DNA of 64,000 nucleotides. Origin: an uncultured Bradyrhizobium sp. GTDB lineage: Bacteria > Pseudomonadota > Alphaproteobacteria > Rhizobiales > Xanthobacteraceae. Within the stretch, counting starts at the first letter, position 1, and each line of letters begins with the position of its first letter. The DNA is taken from positions 99,029-163,028 of the forward strand of contig NZ_CAKZHY010000092.1 in NCBI RefSeq assembly GCF_936928535.1, given 5' to 3'. Position numbers and translations under genes: made by a program. Positions 1 to 8,527 of this stretch are shown here, in pieces. The notes beneath the pieces were generated by a model that made no database searches, had not been told where the DNA came from, and was given only the letters and a program-made list of their open reading frames with translations.

Positions 1-92
1 ATTGGCCGCAGCGCATCGAGCGCCTCGACCAGCCGCCGCGCCGATCCCGGCCCATGATGCCGGATGCCGAACAGATGGATGTCGCCGGCCAT
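1..92 (-). CDS. DUF5682 family protein, N-terminal fragment (cut by window edge)
   Basis: Only the first 30 codons are inside the window. The minus-strand reading from the ATG at 92 begins MAGDIHLFGIRHHGPGSA, and the IRHHGPGS stretch is what I associate with the start of DUF5682 (YehM-like) proteins. It begins 4 bases after the stop of the MoxR ATPase gene, so it is almost certainly the next gene of the same operon. In relatives this protein accompanies a YehL-type MoxR ATPase and a von Willebrand A protein; its biochemical role is unknown. The short fragment limits certainty. Confidence 0.6.
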   Translation of the reverse strand, partial: MAGDIHLFGIRHHGPGSARRLVEALDALRP

Positions 93-96
93 GATG

Positions 97-1173
97 TCAG
101 ATCAGATCGGTCAGCGAGGCGTAATAGCCTTCGAAGCCGCGCTTTTTCTTCAGCACGGTCTCGAGATATTCGCCGAGCACGGCGGTGTCCTGCACGGGAT
201 CCTTGACCACCGCGCCGATCATGTTGCTGGCGAGGGTCTCCGGCGTCAGCTTGCCGTCGTTGAAGAAAGTCGCCTGGCTGATGCCGCCGACCATCACAGC
301 GATCGCCTCGGCGGTCGAGAGTCCGCCGGACGGCGATTTCAGCGCGACCTTGCCGTCTTCGGTCGAGCCTGACCGCAACTCGCGGAAGATCGCGACCACC
401 CGCGCCACTTCGTCGGCGACATTCTTCGGCGCCGGCAAATCGAGGTTCTGCGCCATCTCGCCGACGCGCTTGACGACGATCGACACTTCCTCCGCGGCGC
501 TGTCAGGCAGCGGCAGCACGACGACGTTGAAGCGGCGCTTGAGCGCGGAGGAGAGTTCGTTGACGCCCTTGTCGCGGTTGTTGGCGGTGGCAATGATGTT
601 GAAGCCACGCTGCGCATAGACGGCGGTGTTGAGCTCCGGGATCGGCATCATCTTCTCGGACAGCACGGTGATCAGCGTGTCCTGCACGTCGCTTCCCATG
701 CGCGTCAGCTCCTCGAAGCGGCACAGCTTGCCGCCCTCCATCGCGCGCATTAGCGGGGTCGGCACCAGCGCTTCGCGGCTCGGACCGTGGGCGAGCAGCT
801 GGGCGTAGTTCCAGCCGTAGCGGATCTGGTTCTCGTCGGTCCCGGCGGTGCACTGGATCACGAGCGTGGAGTCGCCGGTGATGCCGGCGGCGAGGTGCTC
901 GGAGACCCATGATTTGGCGGTGCCGGGCACGCCGAGCAGCAGCAGGGCGCGGTCGGTTGCGAGCGTCGCCACCGAGGTCTCGATCAGCCTGATGTCGCCG
1001 ACATATTTCGGCGTGATCGCCGTGCCGTCGGCCGCCTTGCCGCCCATCAGATAGGTCACGACCTGGCGCGGCGAGAGGGCCCAGCCCGGCGGACGATGGC
1101 CGTCGCCGGCGGCGAGCGCCTTCAGCTCGGCCGTAAAGCTGTACTCCGCGGGCAACCGCAGTTTCTCGCTCAT
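97..1173 (-). CDS. MoxR-type AAA+ ATPase (YehL-like)
   Basis: A 358-residue AAA+ protein. Walker A is GVPGTAKS at residues 81-88. Walker B lies around 149-155 as KLCRFEEL, an unusual form with FEE where most have DE. Sensor 1 is in IIATANNRDKG (193-203), and RR at 213-214 is a candidate arginine finger. MoxR ATPases act as chaperone-like remodellers for partner proteins, often with VWA-domain adaptors that deliver metal or assemble complexes. Its start overlaps the stop of the DUF5691 gene by 4 bases and a DUF5682 gene follows, which is the arrangement of the E. coli yehL/yehM region. Substrate unknown. Confidence 0.85.
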   Translation of the reverse strand: MSEKLRLPAEYSFTAELKALAAGDGHRPPGWALSPRQVVTYLMGGKAADGTAITPKYVGDIRLIETSVATLATDRALLLLGVPGTAKSWVSEHLAAGITGDSTLVIQCTAGTDENQIRYGWNYAQLLAHGPSREALVPTPLMRAMEGGKLCRFEELTRMGSDVQDTLITVLSEKMMPIPELNTAVYAQRGFNIIATANNRDKGVNELSSALKRRFNVVVLPLPDSAAEEVSIVVKRVGEMAQNLDLPAPKNVADEVARVVAIFRELRSGSTEDGKVALKSPSGGLSTAEAIAVMVGGISQATFFNDGKLTPETLASNMIGAVVKDPVQDTAVLGEYLETVLKKKRGFEGYYASLTDLI

Positions 1174-2600
1174 GACTTCTCTCCCTCATCGTCCAACGCG
1201 GCGTTGAGCCGCAGCATGTCGAGGCGCGGGTCGCCTTGCAGCAGGCCCGCGGCCGTCAGGCGTTGCAACGTCTGTTGCGCCGCCGTTTGCGAGGCGAGCA
1301 GACCCAGCGCCCGAAATTCTCCTGCATGGTCGGATGGCTTGGCATCGTCGCGCCTGATCCCGGCCAGCAGTTTTGCGCCTGAAGGCGCCGCGAGCGGATC
1401 GTCGAGGCGTGCGGCGACGCCGGCGATCACCTGCGCCATCTCGAAACCGATGCCGTGCGCGCGCAAACCTGCCGCGGCAAACCTCGCCCGCTCGGCGGGC
1501 CCAAGTCGAGGTGCGAGAGCTGCGATGAGGCCGGTCGCGTCAAGTTCGCTGACGACGCCGGCGGCCTGTGCAAGCTGCGCATCGGTGCCGGTCTCCACAA
1601 TCAGCTTGATCAGCCCCGCGTCAGCCGCCGGGTCCACGTGCCAGTCCCAGGCGGCGATCAGGTCCTGCGGGGTGAGGCCGAGCGCGCCCGCGAACGACGT
1701 CAGGTCGGTGCCATCGAGCAGGGCTTTTCGTCGTTGCCATTGCGCCGGCGTCTTGGGCGTTTGAAAGTCAATCACGCGGGAGCGACGCAGCAGCCCCTTC
1801 GTCTTCACCGCGAAGAAGCCGGCAAGCTCCGCGATATCCTCGCCCGCGGCGGGACCATGGCCGAGACGTGCGAGCATCGATGTTGCAAGCGCCTTGACCT
1901 TCGGCGCGCGATCGTTGGCCGCAAGGCTTTCGAGAAAGGCGACGTCGTCGCCAGACAATCGCTCCGACAGCAAGGACACCAGGCGCAGCCGCGCCTCGGC
2001 GTTCTCGCTGCCGAGCTTTGCTTCGAGCAGCGCGCGTGCCGCGGATGGATCGCGCCGCCGGAGGCCGATCAACGCGGCCTTGCGTGCGGCCGGCCAGAAG
2101 TCATCCCAATTGTCCGCCGTGAGCTGGTCGCCGGTCTGCCGCCGCGTCGTCTCGCCGGCTGCCGTGAATGCGGCCCAGTCGCGCCAGAGGGCATAGACGT
2201 CGGGCGCGTCCTCGTCGCTTGCATCAGGCATCCAGTCGGCAGGATGTGTCGTCCAGCCGCGCGCGGCGAGGAAGTGGACGAGCTCGGTTCTGGACACCGT
2301 ATCCTTGCTCGCCGCCAAGATTCGGCACACCAGCGGCCGCAAGGCTTCGGGTACGGTCGGCAGCGCGAGTGTGGGGATGTCGGGCAAAATCCGCAGCGTC
2401 GACGGTGCTTCGGCCATCACGGTTGCGCCGAGGAACTGGCCGGATAGCGCGAGCAGCCGCAACTCGGCCTCGACAGGATCGTCGCCAAGCTCAGTGCGCC
2501 AGAACGAAGCGGCGGAGGCGGCGGTCGAGCCCATGGTCCAGCGCGTCACGATCGCGCCCATGGTCTCGAAGATCTCTTCGGCTTTGGCTGTTTCAGACAT
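1170..2600 (-). CDS. DUF5691 family protein in the MoxR/SWIM operon
   Basis: A 476-residue protein rich in Ala/Leu helices, compatible with a helical-repeat (HEAT-like) scaffold. I see no catalytic motif. I took the ATG at 2600 (MSETAKAEEIF), which overlaps the end of the upstream SWIM gene by 8 bases; an in-frame TTG at 2636 would add 12 residues that look non-native (PHNLPGGGS). The stop overlaps the MoxR start by 4 bases, so the proteins are translationally coupled. The family name rests on this context and general resemblance, so the operon placement is firmer than the domain call. Confidence 0.6.
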   Translation of the reverse strand: MSETAKAEEIFETMGAIVTRWTMGSTAASAASFWRTELGDDPVEAELRLLALSGQFLGATVMAEAPSTLRILPDIPTLALPTVPEALRPLVCRILAASKDTVSRTELVHFLAARGWTTHPADWMPDASDEDAPDVYALWRDWAAFTAAGETTRRQTGDQLTADNWDDFWPAARKAALIGLRRRDPSAARALLEAKLGSENAEARLRLVSLLSERLSGDDVAFLESLAANDRAPKVKALATSMLARLGHGPAAGEDIAELAGFFAVKTKGLLRRSRVIDFQTPKTPAQWQRRKALLDGTDLTSFAGALGLTPQDLIAAWDWHVDPAADAGLIKLIVETGTDAQLAQAAGVVSELDATGLIAALAPRLGPAERARFAAAGLRAHGIGFEMAQVIAGVAARLDDPLAAPSGAKLLAGIRRDDAKPSDHAGEFRALGLLASQTAAQQTLQRLTAAGLLQGDPRLDMLRLNAALDDEGEKS

Positions 2601-3981
2601 GGCCGCCGATCCGCCCCCAGGTAGATTGTGCGGCAAGGATCGTAAGCCGGTTGCCCGACCAGATTGCGGCGGTACGCGTCAGCTCTGTGCCTGATAGCAA
2701 GCCTTCGGCATTGCCCGCGACGGGCAGCGTGGCCGTGCCGTCCGCAGATCGCCACCATGCGCTCCCTGAATCGTCGCGCGCGATCCGTCCCTGCGGCAGC
2801 AGCAGGGGAAGCTCGATCGCCCAGGGCTCTGCCAGAAGCGGTCGCGTGAGCGCGTCGGAGAGCGATCCATCCGGTACGGGCCATTCGAGAGCGCTTGTGT
2901 CGTCCGCCGCGTCGCGCCGAACCAGCAGGGCGCGGAACGGCTGCTGCGATGGATAAAACACGAGCTCGCCCTGGAAGCGCTCGCCTGGCGTGAAGACCGA
3001 ACCGCGCCGCCCAGCGCTGGCCGGGAAGAAGTCGAGCAGTATGGCAAAGCGCGGGCCTGACGTTGCGAGATTGAGCAGCCATGTGGTTTGCGAGACCAAT
3101 CCGTCGCGGCGCGTCTGCACCTGCTCGGCGAGAACCTCCCATGGCGCATCGATCCGCGGGGCCCGCGGATCAGCCAGCACCGTCTCGCGCGTCTCCGACG
3201 TCGCGACCGCGCGCCTGATCTCGGCATCGCGTGGCGTTGCGCGGAAGGCGCGCGCGAGCAGCACCAACTTGGCGAGCTCGACGACCGTGCCGCGTGGCCG
3301 ATCGCCCGCGGCGAGGGCGAGAAGGCGCGCCGGCAATTCGTCGATCCGGCCGGCGAGGGCGGCGGCCTTGCCATCGACCAGCCGCGCCGCAATGCGCCTG
3401 CAGCGCGCTGTGGCATCATCGATGAAGCCGGACAAGCCCAGCCGGAGCTGATCACCGATCCATTGCTCGAGCGCATCCAATGCATCGAGGATGGCGCGCT
3501 CGGTGTCTTCATTGCGTTTGGCGGCTTGCGCCTCGCGCCGCGCGATGTCTTTCGGATCCTCAACGGCTTCGGGTTCGACGTTGCGCGCGACATGCAGATC
3601 CTTCTCGCCGGACGGTGCGGCGGCGCCTGGCGGCCTTGCAGCGGATGGGCCGCGCCTGCGCCCTAGCCAGTCGCTGACCCAGGCCGGCGTGTCGGCGGGT
3701 ACGAACGGCACGATCGATTCCGCATTCAGCCACAACAGGCCGAGCACATGCTTGCAGGGGAATTTGCGCGACGGACAGGTGCACTTGTTGCCGAGGTCGC
3801 GCAGGTCGGCCATCACCCGGTAAGGGTTCGCGCCGGAGCCTGCGCATTCGCCCCAGATCAGCGCGCCGTCCGCGCTGCCGCCAACGCCGGACCATTTCGC
3901 AGGCTTCGCGAGCCCGGCGGCGGCCTTGAGCGAGGATTGATCGGTAGCGAGTTGCTCGACCGCCTTGAGACCAATCGCCAC
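2593..3981 (-). CDS. SWIM zinc-finger protein
   Basis: A 462-residue protein with a clear SWIM zinc-binding motif: C67-x-C69, then C76-x-H78, within KCTCPSRKFPCKH. SWIM domains bind zinc and mediate nucleic-acid or protein contacts. The remaining 350 residues are helical with no recognised catalytic site. This is the first gene of the four-gene minus-strand set SWIM-DUF5691-MoxR-DUF5682, resembling YehQ-type proteins. The ATG at 3981 is preceded by about 100 bases of non-coding sequence that should contain the operon promoter. Confidence 0.8.
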   Translation of the reverse strand: MAIGLKAVEQLATDQSSLKAAAGLAKPAKWSGVGGSADGALIWGECAGSGANPYRVMADLRDLGNKCTCPSRKFPCKHVLGLLWLNAESIVPFVPADTPAWVSDWLGRRRGPSAARPPGAAAPSGEKDLHVARNVEPEAVEDPKDIARREAQAAKRNEDTERAILDALDALEQWIGDQLRLGLSGFIDDATARCRRIAARLVDGKAAALAGRIDELPARLLALAAGDRPRGTVVELAKLVLLARAFRATPRDAEIRRAVATSETRETVLADPRAPRIDAPWEVLAEQVQTRRDGLVSQTTWLLNLATSGPRFAILLDFFPASAGRRGSVFTPGERFQGELVFYPSQQPFRALLVRRDAADDTSALEWPVPDGSLSDALTRPLLAEPWAIELPLLLPQGRIARDDSGSAWWRSADGTATLPVAGNAEGLLSGTELTRTAAIWSGNRLTILAAQSTWGRIGGHV

Positions 3982-4079
3982 GCCGACTTCCTAATTCGAA
4001 TCCAGGACGGGCAGTATATCGGGGCAGGATGAAAGCTCAATGTCGCCGCGCGTCGCCAGTCCGCTGCACGCGGAGATCG

Positions 4080-4454
4080 TCATGCGGGATCGGTCTGTGA
4101 CGACGCCAGCCCCAGCTCCTTGCGCTTCTTCTTTGTGAGCTTCGCCACGATCAGCGCATGGGCCTGCGCCAGATAGGCCGTGAGCTCGGCATCGGGCAGG
4201 GCGTTGTTGCTGACAAGCTGCACCCACTTGGCCCGCGCGAGATAGGGCGCCGGCCGCGCCAGGCCGTGCTCGATCAGCATGGCATAGGCCATGTTCGAGA
4301 CCTTGAACATGTAGCCGCCGCTCTCAGCCGTGTAACCGCCGCTCAGCGCGAACATCTTGCCGCCGACCTTGAACACGGAGGTGCCTTCCCATTGCACCAC
4401 CTTGGTGGCGGCGGGCAGGCGCAGGCAGCGTGTCTCGAAGGTCTTGGGAGTCAT
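4080..4454 (-). CDS. MmcQ/YjbR family protein
   Basis: A 124-residue protein starting MTPKTFETRCLRLPAATKVV, with FKVGGKMFAL and a later WVQLVSNNALPDAEL segment that are typical of the small MmcQ/YjbR (CyaY-like fold) family. A C-terminal KLTKKKRKEL tail is strongly basic, consistent with the DNA-binding role proposed for YjbR; no enzymatic residues are evident. The ATG at 4454 fits the family length; a longer upstream reading runs antisense through the neighbouring CMD gene and is rejected. It is transcribed divergently from that gene, 69 bases away. Confidence 0.75.
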   Translation of the reverse strand: MTPKTFETRCLRLPAATKVVQWEGTSVFKVGGKMFALSGGYTAESGGYMFKVSNMAYAMLIEHGLARPAPYLARAKWVQLVSNNALPDAELTAYLAQAHALIVAKLTKKKRKELGLASSQTDPA

Positions 4455-4523
4455 GCGATTGCAATAGCGGACATTGGTGCACCTTTGTGGCAGCATGCAT
4501 GTTTCAACCAAGGATGGAACGCC

Positions 4524-5075
4524 ATGTCGCGCGTGTCGATCAAGACCAGGGACGATCTGCCGGAAGCCCTGCGACCGCTGTGGGACAAGATGACGACCTA
4601 TGGCGCGTTCGAGAACCAGGCCGGTGTGATGGCGCATCGCGCGCCGATCTTCAAGCACATGTGGTCGCTGCTGGTCGACCTCGCCAGCGACGGCATGATC
4701 TCGAAGCGCCACCTCGAGTTGGCGCTGGTCACTGTGTCGCTGCTCAACAAATGTGACTACTGCGTCTCCCATCACGCGCCGAAACTCGCGGTGCAGGGCG
4801 TGTCGGAGGAGGGCGCCGCGCAGCTTCTCGACTACAAGGATCATCCTGAGCTCGATGAGCTCGACAAGCTCGTCGTCGAATATGCGATCGCCGTCACCAA
4901 TGCCTGGAACAGAACGCGCGACGAGATCTTTGCGCGCCTCCGCGCCCACTTCTCGGAAGCCCAGATCGTCGAGCTGACCTGGCGTATCGCCCTGTGCGGC
5001 GCCTTCAATCGCTTCAACGACATTCTTCAGCTCGAGGTCGAGCACGGCGTCGCACAGAGTGAGGCTGCCGAATAG
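4524..5075 (+). CDS. Carboxymuconolactone decarboxylase-like (AhpD-fold) protein
   Basis: A 183-residue all-helical protein with the AhpD-type redox signature C77-D-Y-C80 followed by H83-H84, so it probably acts as a thiol-dependent alkylhydroperoxide reductase-like protein rather than a true decarboxylase. The start ATG at 4524 follows an AAGGATGGAA ribosome-binding stretch. It stands alone, divergent from the MmcQ-like gene and about 110 bases before the PadR gene. Inverted GC-rich repeats directly after the stop (5076-5129) could end its transcript, but no T-run follows. Confidence 0.75.
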   Translation: MSRVSIKTRDDLPEALRPLWDKMTTYGAFENQAGVMAHRAPIFKHMWSLLVDLASDGMISKRHLELALVTVSLLNKCDYCVSHHAPKLAVQGVSEEGAAQLLDYKDHPELDELDKLVVEYAIAVTNAWNRTRDEIFARLRAHFSEAQIVELTWRIALCGAFNRFNDILQLEVEHGVAQSEAAE

Positions 5076-5147
5076 CGGCCGGCGGGCGCTGCTCCCGGCC
5101 GGCAAATGATCACGGACCCGTGATTTGCCTCTGCTCTATCGCAAATT

Positions 5148-5161
5148 ATATCGTAAGATAT
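5148..5161. promoter_or_regulatory. Inverted repeat upstream of padR-like gene (putative operator)
   Basis: ATATC-GTAA-GATAT, two 5-base arms with a 4-base spacer, lies 24 bases before the PadR start, and a further CGATAT sits at 5181-5186. AT-rich palindromes at this position are typical of autoregulated PadR genes. A related ATATATCG/CGATATAT palindrome precedes the ClC gene at 8471-8491. Binding is inferred. Confidence 0.5.
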
Positions 5162-5184
5162 GTTTTGAGAAGGAGACGTACGAT

Positions 5185-5811
5185 ATGTTCGGTAGACACC
5201 GAGATCCCCGAGACTTCCACTTTGGCCACTTCGCCCATTTCGCCATGGGTCGGCCCGGCGGGCGGCATCGCTTCGGCCGCGGCGGTCATGGCTTCTTCGG
5301 GCGTGGCGGCGACGATTTTCCGGGCGCGCGGCGGCTGTCGTCGCAGGACCTTCAGCTCGTGATCCTGGCGCTGCTCGCCGACAAGCCTGCCCATGGCTAC
5401 GAGCTGATCAAGATCATCGAGGAGCGGTCGGAGGGATTTTATACGCCGAGCCCCGGCGTGATCTATCCGGCGCTGACCTACCTCGAGGAGGTTGGTCACG
5501 CCAGCGTCGCGCAGGATGGCGGCCGCAAGCTCTACAGCATCACTCCGCAAGGCGAAGCGTTTCTCGCCGAGCAGCGCGGCACCGCTGATGCAATCCTGCA
5601 AGCGCTGTCGCGGATCGGACGCCGCATGGACGAGGTGCGCGAGGCTTTTGCCGGCGTCAGCGATCTCGATGCGGATGCCTCCGACGAATTGCACCGCGCC
5701 CGCCACAACCTCAAGCGCGCGCTGCGCAGCAAGCACGGCAGCGATTCAGCCGAAGCACGTCGCATCGCCGGCATCCTGGAGCGCGCGGCGGCTGAAATCC
5801 TCGGCAAGTAA
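5185..5811 (+). CDS. PadR-family transcriptional regulator with His/Gly-rich N-terminus (YqjI-like)
   Basis: A 208-residue protein. Residues 1-48 are rich in His, Gly, Phe and Arg (HFGHFAHFAMGRPGGRH), followed by a PadR winged helix (LQLVILALLADKPAHGYEL, then YPALTYLEEVG and the wing) and a C-terminal dimerisation helix. The layout resembles E. coli YqjI, whose His-rich end senses nickel, so metal sensing is a reasonable inference. The ATG at 5185 follows GAGAAGGAGACG; an upstream in-frame ATG at 5125 would add a non-conserved stretch over the operator. It is probably co-transcribed with the methyltransferase 16 bases downstream. Confidence 0.85.
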   Translation: MFGRHRDPRDFHFGHFAHFAMGRPGGRHRFGRGGHGFFGRGGDDFPGARRLSSQDLQLVILALLADKPAHGYELIKIIEERSEGFYTPSPGVIYPALTYLEEVGHASVAQDGGRKLYSITPQGEAFLAEQRGTADAILQALSRIGRRMDEVREAFAGVSDLDADASDELHRARHNLKRALRSKHGSDSAEARRIAGILERAAAEILGK

Positions 5812-5827
5812 GCAAGGTATGCGACAC

Positions 5828-6472
5828 ATGAATGATCGGCCGCATAGCCCGATTCAAGATCCACACGTCAACGCCGTGATCGCGCGCCTGCAAGGCGCGC
5901 GGCAGCGGCCCTCCGGGGGTGGCCCGCGGGGCGGTTTCGGCAGTCGCGATCCTCACGCCTATGCCGAGCAGGGTTTTTCGATCCATCCCGAGCAGGGCGA
6001 GTTGATCTATCTTTTGTGCCGAGGCCTGCGCGCCACGCGCGTCGCCGAGTTCGCGACCTCGGTTGGGATGTCCGCGCTCTATTTTGCCGCCGCGCTCCGC
6101 GACAATGGCGGCGGCACCGTGATCGGCTCGGAGATCGTTCCGGCCAAGGTCGCAGCCGCCAAACGCAATCTGGCGGAGGCTGGATTGGCCGACTATGTCG
6201 AAATCCGCGAAGGTGACGCCCGCAAGACGCTGCGCGATCTCGGCGGTCCCGTCGATTTCGTGCTGATCGACGGCTGGCCCGGGGAATCAGGTCCGTCGCT
6301 CGCCCGCGAGGTGATCGAGATCGTCGCGCCGCAGCTGCTGGTTGGCGGCTATGTCATGAATGACAATGCCGAGCCCGACTATCTCGATTTCATCCGCGAT
6401 CCCGGCAACGGTTTTGTGTCGATGACGCTGCCGCTCAAGGGTGGCACGGAGTTGTCGCTGAAGGTGAAATGA
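5828..6472 (+). CDS. SAM-dependent O-methyltransferase-like protein
   Basis: A 214-residue Rossmann-fold methyltransferase of the YrrM/caffeoyl-CoA type. After a Gly/Arg-rich linker the SAM motif I is VAEFATSVGMSALYFAAAL, the acidic post-I residue is in GSEIVPAKV, and VDFVLIDGWPGE matches the DxxFIDG region that binds the divalent metal. Start chosen at the ATG 5828, 10 bases after AAGG; an in-frame ATG at 5819 has too short a spacing. It follows the PadR gene directly and is likely its target. Substrate unknown. Confidence 0.75.
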   Translation: MNDRPHSPIQDPHVNAVIARLQGARQRPSGGGPRGGFGSRDPHAYAEQGFSIHPEQGELIYLLCRGLRATRVAEFATSVGMSALYFAAALRDNGGGTVIGSEIVPAKVAAAKRNLAEAGLADYVEIREGDARKTLRDLGGPVDFVLIDGWPGESGPSLAREVIEIVAPQLLVGGYVMNDNAEPDYLDFIRDPGNGFVSMTLPLKGGTELSLKVK

Positions 6473-6754
6473 CGGTCTACGAGATCTTGCGTTCCCTGTC
6501 GGTCAAAACACTCAGGCCGTCGCGATAGAAGCAAAGCGCGGGCGAGATGAGCCGCGAGAGCGCGAAGGTGTGTCTGCAACCAAAAACTCGAATGTTGCTT
6601 ACGCCGCTGCGCGCCGTTTGGCTCGCACCTCAAAATGATGGAACGAATACCGCGCTCAGGTCGCCGTTCATTGTGAGTTGTGCCGGAGCCCCAGACCGCT
6701 ACGATGCCCCCAACTTCCGCGCAGCGCGGAAGCCGGCAACAAGCTGGAGGCGAC

Positions 6755-8419
6755 ATGAGTGGGCAGGACCATAAAGCCAAGGGATCGGACCTGTTTGTCG
6801 CGGCGCTGGAGAACGAAGGCGTCGACCGTATCTTCGGTGTGCCCGGCGAGGAAAACCTCGACCTCGTCGAATCGCTGCGCACCTCCAAGATCGAGCTGGT
6901 CCTGACCCGCCATGAGCAGGCCGCCGCCTTCATGGCTGCGACCCATGGCCGGCTCACGGGCAAGCCCGGCGTGTGTCTGTCCACACTCGGCCCTGGCGCA
7001 CTCAATCTCTCCACCGGCGCGGCCTATGCGAATCTCGGCGGGATGCCGATGATCCTCATCACCGGCCAGAAGCCGATCATGAGCAGCCGGCAGGCGCGTT
7101 TCCAGATCGTCGACGTGGTCGCGACGATGAAGCCGCTGACAAAATTGTCGCGGCAGATCGTCAGCGCGACCTCCATACCGACCGTGGTGCGCGATGCCTT
7201 CCGCGTGGCGATGGAGGAGCGGCCGGGACCGGTGCATCTCGAATTGCCCGAAGATATCGCCGGCGACGAGGTCGAGGCCGTTCCGGTGATCCCGATCCAC
7301 CCGATCGAGATCCCCGTCGCCCACCGCGCCGCTCTCGACCGCGCCGCCGAGATGATCCTGGCCGCAAAGCGTCCGTTGGTCATGATGGGCGCCGCGACCA
7401 GCCGGCCGCGTTCGACGCACGGCATCGCGAGCTTCGTGCGGCGGACCGGCATTCCGTTCTTCACAACGCAGATGGGCAAGGGCACTGTGCCCGGCGGCAC
7501 CAATCTCTACATGGGCACCGCGGCGCTGTCCGAGCGCGACTATGTCCACGATGCCATCGACGCGGCCGACCTGATCGTCGCGATCGGCCACGATCCCATC
7601 GAGAAGCCGCCCTTCATCATGGGCCCATCAGGACCGAAGGTCATTCACGTCAGCTATACCTCGGCAAGCGTCGAGCTGGTCTATTTTCCTGACGCCGAGG
7701 TCGTCGGCGACGTCGGCCCAAGCCTCGAGCTGCTCGCCGACCGGCTCGAAGGCAAGCTCCCGCAGGCGGCGGCGCTGCTGCCGCTCCGCGAAGAGATCCT
7801 CAGCCACATCGCCGACCGCGCCACCGAGACGCGCTGGCCGCCGACGCCGCAGCGCATCGTGCACGACATCCGCCAGGTCATCCCCGAGAACGGCATCGTC
7901 GCGCTCGACAACGGCATGTACAAGATCTGGTTCGCGCGCAACTATCGCACCCGTGTCGCCAACACGTTGCTGCTCGACAATGCACTGGCAACGATGGGCG
8001 CCGGCCTGCCATCGGCGATGATGGCCGCGATGCTCTATCCTGACCGCCGCGTGCTCGCGGTCGCTGGCGACGGCGGCTTCATGATGAACAGCCAGGAGAT
8101 GGAGACCGCGGTTCGCCTCAAGCTCAACCTCGTCGTGCTGGTGCTGGAGGACAACGCCTACGGCATGATCCGCTGGAAGCAGGCCGTCGACCACTTTGCC
8201 GATTACGGCATGACGTTCGGCAATCCCGACTTTGCGCTCTACGCCAAGGCCTATGGCGCCAAGGGTCATCGCATCGAGAGCATCGACGGCTTCGGTCCGA
8301 CGCTTGACGCCGCCTTCAAGGAGGGGGGCGTGCACTTGGTTTCGATCCCGATCGACTATTCGGAGAACGTTCGGGTGCTGGTCGACGAGCTGCGGACACG
8401 GCAGAAACAGCAGAAATAG
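6755..8419 (+). CDS. Acetolactate synthase-like thiamine diphosphate enzyme
   Basis: A 554-residue TPP-dependent enzyme with the full three-domain layout: N-terminal pyrimidine-binding domain with catalytic Glu54 in RHEQAAAFM, a central domain, and a C-terminal pyrophosphate domain with GDGGFMMNSQEM and EDNAYGMIRW. It resembles catabolic (AlsS-like, FAD-independent) acetolactate synthases and related oxo-acid enzymes. No small regulatory subunit gene is adjacent. The ATG at 6755 follows CTGGAGG. The 282 bases upstream hold no gene that I can support. The exact substrate cannot be read from the sequence. Confidence 0.8.
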   Translation: MSGQDHKAKGSDLFVAALENEGVDRIFGVPGEENLDLVESLRTSKIELVLTRHEQAAAFMAATHGRLTGKPGVCLSTLGPGALNLSTGAAYANLGGMPMILITGQKPIMSSRQARFQIVDVVATMKPLTKLSRQIVSATSIPTVVRDAFRVAMEERPGPVHLELPEDIAGDEVEAVPVIPIHPIEIPVAHRAALDRAAEMILAAKRPLVMMGAATSRPRSTHGIASFVRRTGIPFFTTQMGKGTVPGGTNLYMGTAALSERDYVHDAIDAADLIVAIGHDPIEKPPFIMGPSGPKVIHVSYTSASVELVYFPDAEVVGDVGPSLELLADRLEGKLPQAAALLPLREEILSHIADRATETRWPPTPQRIVHDIRQVIPENGIVALDNGMYKIWFARNYRTRVANTLLLDNALATMGAGLPSAMMAAMLYPDRRVLAVAGDGGFMMNSQEMETAVRLKLNLVVLVLEDNAYGMIRWKQAVDHFADYGMTFGNPDFALYAKAYGAKGHRIESIDGFGPTLDAAFKEGGVHLVSIPIDYSENVRVLVDELRTRQKQQK

Positions 8420-8470
8420 CGGCAAGCATTCGGAAACTGTCCGGGAGGATCATACCAGCCATTCCTTGAT

Positions 8471-8491
8471 ATATATCGCTCTACGATATAT
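8471..8491. promoter_or_regulatory. Perfect 8-base palindrome upstream of the ClC gene (putative operator)
   Basis: ATATATCG-CTCTA-CGATATAT: perfect 8-base arms with a 5-base spacer, 36 bases before the ClC start. It is markedly AT-rich in a GC-rich genome. Its arms contain the ATATCG/CGATAT half-sites also seen around the PadR gene at 5148-5186, so the two promoters may share a regulator. No T-run follows, which argues against a terminator for the preceding gene. Confidence 0.5.
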
Positions 8492-8527
8492 TGCAGGCGC
8501 GAAGAACCCTCCCGACAAGAGACCTCC

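Noticed and set aside
6473..6754. Possible small gene between the methyltransferase and the TPP enzyme
   Set aside because: All short frames lack ribosome-binding sites and domain features; it may hold a promoter only, or an eroded gene.
8467..8480. FixK/FNR-like TTGAT-N4-ATC site before the ClC gene
   Set aside because: The right half reads ATCGC rather than ATCAA, and the site is fully explained by the stronger 8-base palindrome.
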